NCBI GenBank assembly: GCA_001600615.1
Contig: BCKK01000002.1
Coordinates: 2,944,809-3,008,808, forward strand
From: Dioszegia crocea
Taxonomy: Eukaryota; Basidiomycota; Tremellomycetes; Tremellales; Bulleribasidiaceae
Direction of reading: 5' to 3'
Length of the DNA stretch: 64,000 nt
Shown: positions 57,137-64,000 of the stretch, in pieces
How positions within the stretch are numbered: position 1 is the first letter of the stretch
Layout of the letters: each line of letters opens with the position of its first letter
Position numbers and translations under genes: made by a program
Notes under the pieces: model-generated
What the model saw: only the letters and a program-made list of their open reading frames with translations
The model's database searches: none
Told to the model about the DNA's origin: nothing

Positions 57137-57615
57137 GAAGGAGGTTGTTGTGTATGTAGGGAAGAGGGTATAATCTATTGGCTGCTGAAGTACCGCATTG
57201 AGGAGAGCATTAGTTGGCGTTGGAGCTTGGAGTTCGGCCTGTCAATGGCGTCTTGAGATATCAAACAGTAGCGAAGACTGCCAAGTAGTACATGAGGACC
57301 AATTGAGGCCGGTCGATTCATGCTCAGACGACTGAAAGAGCTTGTCTACTATTGTTTGACCGAGGATGGCACGGTCGCGATCAGGCACCGGAGCTACCGG
57401 CCCCCGTGTGTGTGCGCTTGAGCGTGGGATTAAGATTTTGAATTAGGGGGACACTCATCTGTCCTCATCCCTTCATATGGTACCATAACCCCGTTCCCTT
57501 TGTTTGCGGTCCGACCGGTCCTGGGCCTCCTATCTCGATGGGGGGCTCTATGGAGCTGCTTCATGCACGCTCACTGTCACTCACTAAGTAGACTGATCGT
57601 CTCGTACAGATACTC
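57137..57615 (+). other. Spacer between MFS copies 1 and 2
   Basis: 479 bp without a gene; 3' UTR of copy 1 and promoter of copy 2. No TATA box noticed. Confidence 0.4.
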
Positions 57616-59319
57616 ATGACGACCCCCACACCGCCTCATAACGGCAGCGAGGCGCAACCACACGAAACAACTGCTCCCACTGGTCCCATCTCACCCTCTC
57701 TACCAGCTCAAAGTCCCATTTCACCCTCGACAGGTCACACGCAGTCCAACTCCTTATCGAATCTCCTATCCCCTACCAAAACTCCCATCAGTCAACGTCG
57801 GAAATGGTCCCTTCTCGCCCTCTTCTCGCTCGGGATCTTTATCGACACCTGGGGATTCGCCGCGTTCTTCGTCTTCACCTCTCCCATCACGCAAGACCTC
57901 TCGGTCCGGTTCGAGCAGCAGTCCTGGGTCGTTAACTCATACTCCGTCACCTTCGCATCTTTTTTATTACTCTGGGGACGAGTCGCAGATGTCTATACCG
58001 CCAAGGCTGTCTTCGCCTACCCCTTCGTCGCGCTGGGCGTATTGAGCCTTGCCAGCTCATTCGTACCTGAGAAGATATCATTCTTCATCATTCGCGCCCT
58101 GTCGGGGATCGCTGGCGCCGCTCTCATCCCGGCATCGTACAGGCTGATTGTCCTGATCTTTGAGCCTCACGAGCTCCGAAAGGCTTTCGCGACGTATGGA
58201 TTGGCGGGAGGCTTGGCGAACTCGACCGGACTGTTGATCTCGGGTTTGATGCAGAACATACCTGGCTCAGGGCAAATGATGGGGTGGAGATGGTTCTTCC
58301 GACTGCTGAGCGCTGTGATTGTGAGTGTTCTCATTCGAAACTTCCAATACATCGAATCTCGACTAACTCCACTCTCAGCTCCCCTTCGCAATTGGCGCCC
58401 TATACTGGATTCCCCCACCACCACCCCACGCTGTTCCCATCACAGACAAATGGAAGCGGCTTGACCTCATCGGCTCAACAGCGATGCTCCTCTCCATCCT
58501 GCTCTTCCTCCTCGGCCTGACCCTCGGCGCATCTGACGGCTGGATAACCCCTCAATTCTTTGTTCCCTTTCCCTCTCCTTCGCCTTTCTCGCCTTCTTCT
58601 TCTTCTGGGAAGCACGAATTCCCGCCGAATACGCCATCCTGCCTCCCTCAGTGTGGTCCATCCCGAATTATACTATCTTCAACATCATGGCGCTATACCC
58701 TTATTGCTGGTGGTCCGTCATCTTCGTTTCCTTCATTGAGATCTTTGTACGCATCAATGGAGACACCTTCCTCATTGCCGCCGTCCGCATGGTTCCCATC
58801 TCCATCTCCTCAGCCATCCTCACAATCTTCCTAGTCATTTTCCCTGACCTAGTCCGCCGTCCTCGCTGGCCCCTCACGATCGGCATGCTCGTTTCTCTAG
58901 TCGCCTACGGCCTCTTCATCCTATCCAACGGTGGTGCAGGGCAGAATTACTGGAAGTTCGTATTTCCAGGCCTTGTCCTCGGCTCAGCAGCGGCGATGCT
59001 CGTCCTCATTGCTGCAAATGTGGGCATCATGACATCTGTCCCGCCCGAAATGGCGGGCGTGGCCGGGGCAATCTTCCAAGTGGCGTTGCAGATTGGGTCA
59101 GTCGTTGGACTCAGTATCCAGGCGGGGCTGTTCACGGTACAAGAGGGCGGTCTGGATAACTGGGCGAACGTCAGGGCGGGATACATTTTCGTTATGGGAT
59201 TTGGCACAGTATGGCTTGCTGCTTTCTGGATATTCTTCAAGGTAGACAAAGGGACGAGCCAGATCGATAGAGCAAAGCAGGGCGGGGAGGTAGAGAATGG
59301 GGAAGCCAAAATGGTGTAA
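57616..59319 (+). pseudogene. MFS transporter, DHA2/Atr1-Amf1-like (copy 2), broken by one frameshift
   Basis: Closest relative of copy 1. Exon 1 57616-58320 and exon 2 58379-59319, with the intron at the same site (after RLLSAVI). The first part is intact (QRRKWSLLALFSLGIFIDTW, FIIRALSGIAGAALIPASYR). In exon 2 the frame breaks at 58571-58572 inside a C/T-rich run: after TPQFFVPF two bases (CC) stand where a codon is needed, and the sequence continues one frame over as LSFAFLAFFFFWEARIPAEY down to the normal end near AKMV. No GT-AG intron repairs it. Either a recent null allele or a sequencing/assembly error; the rest of the gene shows no decay, so an error is quite possible. Confidence 0.7.
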
Positions 59320-59819
59320 TGGGGCGTAAGGTAGCGACAGAGTCAATGTCGATAGAAACGATCAAAACCCAAAAGTCCCATACCTGGAATCTGTAATGCA
59401 TTGCATGGAGCTTTCTAAATCGTCGTGCTCGAAAAGACGCGACATGGAATCAGGCAGCAGCAATGCCCAACGGAAAAGCGAGGTGACACGTCGTTCGTGC
59501 AAGACTAGGTGCCTGAGTCTGTCAATTGGGGGTTTAGCATACCTGAGACGGCGACGTGGGACTCACCATTGGCATGCCGGTCCACGAGCTAGTATAACCC
59601 AAATCAAGCATTCTTCAAGCGTCCCGGAAGGCTCCGCTACTCGACGAGCAGAATGGCTGGACGCGACTGGTCGAGCAGAGCACGTCGAGCTACAGCTTTG
59701 GGCCCCGTAGCACCTAGTACAGCCCTATGGTATAAGCTCGCAGACCCGTCGAAGCTTAGGTGGCAGTGAGCTTACCTAGGGATCTGCTTTGATGCTCCGC
59801 GAACATGTTTTGCCTCGGC
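59320..59819. other. Convergent intergenic region
   Basis: 500 bp between MFS copy 2 and the RnpA-like gene, both ending into it. No gene or repeat recognised. Confidence 0.4.
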
Positions 59820-60608
59820 TCAGAACGGTCGTCTCGAAGGGCCAGATGGAGTTGGGCGGGCGTTTTGCTCCTGCAAGAACCTCATGCCTTTAAGAACTTC
59901 CCGCTCAATCTCTTCTCGAGGTGCAGAGTGGATGCTCGCATCAAGCGCGGCGAGATACGCGTTGGCTAGGAAATTGTCAGCTGATGGAAATTTTATGTAA
60001 ATAGCTAGAACACTCACCGGAAGAGACGAGTCCTTTTCCTTCTTTCGTACGCAAGACACTCGCAACAACATCCTTGAATCGCGTTCTCGCTCGATTACGC
60101 TCCACGGCGAAATTAGAGACAATCTTCTTGGATACCAAAATCCCGAATTGAACCGGACGGTCGGTGTATGTCTTTACTTGGCCGGTATGTGGTGCCATCG
60201 GCGGGAAGGGAGAAGGTGGAGGTGGCGGTACGATCTTAGCAGGTATGGAGCGGAGCCTGAAGAAGGGAGATCTGTAAGAAGGGACGCGGGTTTTGAAGAC
60301 GGCCGTCATGCCAGTTTCGAAATCCAGGCGGACGAAGCGGACCTTGGGTGGCTGGGAGTTGGTGGTGTCTGCCTGTATCTGTGTCAGCATCAGTGGCTAT
60401 TGTAGATGTGTGAACCAGAACCTACTTTACGGCGCCCGATTGGAGCGAAGGGGCGGAGAAGCGGGTTGGCGAGGGGAGGTACCCAAGATGGGTGTCCGGC
60501 TTGCCAGGGTGCAGGCGAGGCGTCGACTCGAGATGTCTGATTTTTTGGCTTTGGGCGCGCGACTCGAGCAGGCGCAGCAGCTGCGCGCTCAGCTACCTTA
60601 CCGAACAT
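59820..60608 (-). CDS. RnpA-like (bacterial RNase P protein fold) protein, probably mitochondrial
   Basis: Three exons (minus): 60608-60426, 60378-60018, 59965-59820; 229 residues, frame closes. The N-terminal ~60 residues are Arg/Ala/Pro-rich and nearly free of acids (MFGKVAERAAAAPARVARPK), like a mitochondrial presequence. The body shows the signature order of the bacterial RNase P protein family: KVRFVRLDFETG, QFGILVSKKIVSNFAVERNR-ARTRFKDVVASVL and a C-terminal EEIEREVLKGMRFLQEQ; the SKK...A..RNR..TR.K core corresponds to the RNR motif of RnpA. Either a mitochondrial RNase P/tRNA-processing factor or another S5-fold protein. The assignment is by pattern, not search. It lies between MFS copies 2 and 3. 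Confidence 0.7.
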
Positions 60609-61228
60609 GATGCGAGTAGAGGATGTATATGGGCGAAACGCATCCTCTCGGTCCTCTACGCAGAGAGAAGCGCTGATCTGCTCTGCGGGGCTCCGGATTG
60701 CAGTCGAGTGTACGTAATCTCTGACCTCCACCTCGGGAGCATGCCTCGGGGTTTCAAAATTTCATGATGATCAAGCAAACGCCTGGCAGTCAATTGCATC
60801 ATTCAGCATACATGCAGCCACAGCCACTAGACTCGATCACGCCTTGTTAAGAAAAGGAGGACAGGACCACATGCTGACTGAGATTTTCTCACCTCCACTC
60901 TGCGCGTCCGTTTCAGACGTTAAAAACTTATTCCTCGACACGTATTACTCAGCCTTACTCAGCGTTGGTCAGGTACCATATAGCCACCGCTCGATCACTT
61001 GGCATACCTTTATCAATCATTATCAACCCCTTAGTGATCCTTGGTCACCCTCGGAGATCGGCCTCGCTCCTTTGTGTGGAGGGGGTTGGGTATATAATCC
61101 CACCCATCTGACGGTACTGATCAGATCACACATTTCAACCCTCTCGAGCAGTTCCACACCCAATCAACCTACAACACCCACACCCACCCATTCAACAACA
61201 CCTACCCCCACCCCTAACCCCACTCCCT
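60609..61228. promoter_or_regulatory. Divergent promoter between the RnpA-like gene and MFS copy 3
   Basis: 620 bp without a gene. The MFS side has TATATAAT (61091-61098), about 130 bp before the start, followed by a long CA/CT-rich leader (61140-61225). Confidence 0.55.
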
Positions 61229-62894
61229 ATGTCATCTTTGGCTGTTCCTCACACCGAGACAATGACGTCCACCGCCTCCACCCCCAACGCACTTTCGCCC
61301 TCACCCACCATTGTCGGTGACGCCGACAACAATTATACCAAAGCCACCGAGTCCACACCTGCCCCCTCCGTCAACCCCACATCCCCCCTGACGCAGCGCA
61401 AGAAGTGGTCACTTCTGGCCGTCTTCTCCCTCGCCTTCTTCATCGACATATGGAGTTACTCCGCCTTCTTCATCTTCACAGGTCCCATCTCTGAAGATCT
61501 CTCGGTCGTCTTCGAGCAACAATCATGGGTCATCACCTCGTACGCAGTCACATTCTCAGCCTTTCTCCTCTTCTGGGGTCGAATGGCAGATCTGTTCTCC
61601 GCCAAGCCCGTATTCACATACGGCTTCATCACCCTCGGCGTCCTCAACCTCGTAATCTCCTTTCTGCCCGATAAATACTCCTTCTTTGTCATAAGGGCGT
61701 TATCGGGCGTTGCGGGAGCAGCCCTCATCCCTGCCTCGTTCCGACTCATTGTCTCGGTCTTTGAGCCACACGAGCTGGGCAAGGCGTTCACCATCTACGG
61801 AATGTCAGGCGCGATTGCAAATACCACGGGTATCATTGTTGCTGGGTTTGTTGAGTACATCCCCAACAAGGGCCAGATGGTAGCGTGGAGGTGGTTCTTC
61901 CGTATTCTCGCTGCTGTCATTGTGAGTTTATCTTGATTTCAGTTGTAGATCTGCGCTAACGCCACAGCTCCCATTTGCCATCGGGTCCCTCTTCTGGATT
62001 CCCACTCCCCCTCCCCGCGCCAAAGTCAACAACGTCTTTAAGCGCCTCGACCTCGTTGGCTCACTCTCCATGCTTCTAGCTATCGTCCTCCTCATACTCG
62101 GTCTAACCCTTGGCGCATCGGACGGTTGGCGTACACCTCAATTCCTCGTCCCCTTCCTCCTATCCTTCGTCCTCTTCCCCTTCTTCTTCATCTGGGAATC
62201 CCGAATTCCCACAGAATACGCCCTACTCCCACCGGCCACATGGCACATTCCCAACTTCACCGTCCTGATCGTTTTCGCCCTATACATCTACTCGTGGTGG
62301 TCGGTCAACTTCCTAGCCTTCGTCGAGACCTTTGTCCGCGTACATGGTGACCTACCCATCATCGCCGCCGTCCGCGTTCTACCCCAAGGAATCGCCGCAG
62401 GAGCCATCACAATCTTCCTCACTCTTTACCCACAATACGTCTCGCGTCCCCGATGGCCCATTGTCGGCGGTATCATTGCCGGTCTGGTCGGCTACATTCT
62501 CTTTGTCGTATCGGGCGGCGGCGAGGGCAACGACTACTGGCGATACATCTTCACTGGCAATATCATCGGGTCAGCCGGTACCATGCTCGTCTTCACAGCG
62601 ACCAACGTTGGCATCATGACCTCTGTACCCCCCGAAATGGCCGGTGTGGCGGGTGCAGTCTTACAGGTGGCGCTTCAGGTGGGATCGGCGGTGGCGCTCA
62701 GCATCCAGGCGGGTCTGCTCACTATTGAGCCTGGAAATCTGGAGAATTGGGTGAATGTTCGCACGTCATTCATCTTTGTCATTGGATGGGGAGTGGTCTG
62801 GCTTGCCGGCTTCCTCATCTTCTACAAGCCCGGAAGGAAGTTGACACCGGAAGAGAAGGCGGAGCAGGGTGAGAGGGTAGTGGTTCATGTTTAG
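61229..62894 (+). CDS. MFS transporter, DHA2/Atr1-Amf1-like (copy 3)
   Basis: Third member of the local transporter family, more diverged than copies 1 and 2. Exons 61229-61921 and 61968-62894; 539 residues, about 14 membrane helices. Motifs: QRKKWSLLAVFSLAFFIDIW, SWVITSYAVTFSAFLLFWGR, FVIRALSGVAGAALIPASFR, LDLVGSLSMLLAIVLLILGL-TLGASDGW and NVGIMTSVPPEMAGVAGAVL. The intron is after RILAAVI, the same position as in both paralogs. A second in-frame ATG at 61262 (MTSTASTPN) is an alternative start. Separate TATA-bearing promoter, so regulation may differ from copies 1 and 2. Confidence 0.92.
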
Positions 62895-63286
62895 AATAGA
62901 TACGACTTAGATCAGATAGAATGTGCACTCTCATACTGTAGCTATTAGATTATAGAGATTGAACAAATTAATATGTATATCAGATGAACATGACCTTGGA
63001 TGCGAATGTCATGAAATAAGCCTGACGCAAGACTAGCCAAGAGTTCCAATGTGGATCTTCCAACTCGACTCGTCTTAACGAGTTGGAAGTGAAAGCGGCA
63101 TCTTCTTGCCCTGTAAGATATTAGCTCACCCCGTTGACCTGTCGGCTCTTCTCGCCTCCGGCTCGCCTATCATCGGGTGCGCTTTTCGCACACAGTACTT
63201 CGAGGGGTCGGCAGCAGGACGGCTTCGTTAAAAAGTCTGCATGATCAAACCAAGTCGTAATGCCACCCCTAAACACAGCCCAAAGC
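62895..63286. other. Convergent intergenic region
   Basis: 392 bp between MFS copy 3 and paralog C, both ending into it. A short inverted repeat (CCAACTCG...CGAGTTGG, 63060-63087) may act in 3' end formation. Confidence 0.45.
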
Positions 63287-64000
63287 CTAATTCGGAAGAA
63301 GGTCACAGACCACCTCGCCCTTCTCAATCCGGATAGAACCCACCACCCAGCACTCCCTAATACGATTGACCCTGTCGCTGATGAGCATGTCTCGCTTCAC
63401 TGAAGTCTTAAAAGCACTCACGGTCCGCCCGGGACTTGCACAGGCACCGCATAGTCTTTAAGCATGTATGAAAGTCGAGTTTTGAAGCGCCCGAGATGAC
63501 AGCCTGGGTGTGGATGCGCGCCGCACAGTTCTGAGAGGTCCTCGTCGGACAAATCTCCAATGGCAAAGGCGCGGAACTGGCTCAGGAAGTCGGAAATTGT
63601 CACGCCATCCCTGTATGTCGTCAGATTGAGCATAGGCTTAAGGGAAGGAGACGACTTACTTGTTTGTAATCTTGGTGGAGAGAGAGGCTATACACACGCG
63701 AAGCTCCGGTACCTGATGATGATCAGCATGATGATGATCGCCGTATTTGGAGATTGGACATACAGGCGGATTGGTCCTGCAGACATCAGCACGCGTTCAC
63801 CACAAAATACTTTGACGAAAAATCAAACTCACGCAAACGCTCTCGCAAGCAGCGGATGATTGACAAGCTCAGTCATGACGAGACTATTCTTGGCATTCCC
63901 TTTGGCATCCAACTGAACATCCCAGTCAATCCCCTCGGCCGGGTACTGGGTAATCCGAGGCGTCGTCACGAGATGCGGCTGGAGTGATAATCTTCCAAAG
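63287..64000 (-). CDS. DUF6699-like domain protein (paralog C), 5' end beyond the window
   Basis: Third member of the family seen at 45-49 kb. Exons (minus): 64000-63833 (partial), 63776-63764, 63712-63660, 63610-63422, 63356-63287. The 13-nt and 53-nt microexons and the 189-nt exon have the same lengths as in paralog B. Protein features: GIDWDVQLDAKGNAKN, NHPLLARAFATNPP, DGVTISDFLSQFRAF, GCHLGRFKTRLSYMLKDY and a final ECWVVGSIRIEKGEVV. The N-terminal F-box-like part, if present, lies beyond base 64000. Opposite orientation to A and B and separated by 14 kb of other genes, so duplication was followed by rearrangement. Confidence 0.8.

Noticed and set aside
58560..58611. Possible intron removing the MFS copy 2 frameshift (GT at 58562 to AAG at 58610)
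   Set aside because: It would not restore the reading frame and would delete part of a membrane helix.
61128..61225. CA/ACACC-rich stretch before MFS copy 3, considered as a telomere-like or satellite repeat
   Set aside because: It is short and irregular and looks like a normal unstructured leader.

Overview
This window is nuclear DNA of a basidiomycete yeast, most likely a tremellomycete (Cryptococcus/Kwoniella/Saitozyma-like). Evidence: compact genes broken by many 40-60 nt GT-AG introns with CTGAC/CTAAC branch points just before the acceptor, short intergenic gaps, CT-rich leaders, and proteins that read as standard fungal housekeeping genes. No mobile element, CRISPR array, rRNA or convincing tRNA was found. 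I reassembled exons by hand; each full gene model closes in frame and the exon sums are multiples of three, except one MFS copy with a real frameshift.

Layout. 1-3201: 3' part of a kinesin-5 gene. 3460-6054 (-): SPX-RING ubiquitin-ligase-like protein ending in a CAAX box. 6700-12270 (+): SSD1/Dis3L2-like RNB protein (16 exons). 12664-12960 (-): doubtful small gene. 14270-16081 (+): alanine aminotransferase. 16392-18092 (+): eIF2B delta (GCD2). 18267-21430 (-): large coiled-coil protein. 21794-22357 (+): SNU13. 23146-27313 (+): a membrane-anchored protein with Ala/Ser-rich repeats. 29084-30632 (+): bZIP factor behind a 1.8-kb gap. 31031-32417 (+): RAD14/XPA. 32716-33567 (+): complex I 21-kDa subunit. 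33975-37092 (-): N-myristoylation-signal RING-H2 protein. 37848-38969 (+): translin. 39671-41483 (-): TRM82. 41781-44899 (+): MCM2.

From 45 kb on the content becomes more lineage-specific. Two tandem paralogs (45277-46996 and 47301-49156) and a third at the right edge (63287-64000, minus, cut by the window) form a family with an F-box-like N-terminus (seen in the two complete copies) and a C-terminal domain resembling basidiomycete DUF6699; their exon skeletons are the same. Between them lie a wax-synthase/MBOAT-like gene (49548-51096), RPL36 (51827-52509), a small membrane protein (52839-53498, -), a mitochondrial K+/H+ exchange-related protein (53691-55089), three related DHA2-type MFS transporters (55378-57136, 57616-59319 with a frameshift, 61229-62894), and a bacterial-RnpA-like protein (59820-60608, -) lying between MFS copies 2 and 3.

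Most genes are independent housekeeping units; there is no biosynthetic cluster. The most interesting points are the SPX-RING-CAAX protein, the SSD1 homolog that keeps all four motif-I aspartates of active RNase II enzymes, the RnpA-like protein, the Ala/Ser repeat protein, the three-copy F-box-like family, the MFS triplet with a broken middle copy, and several microexons (down to 9 nt).
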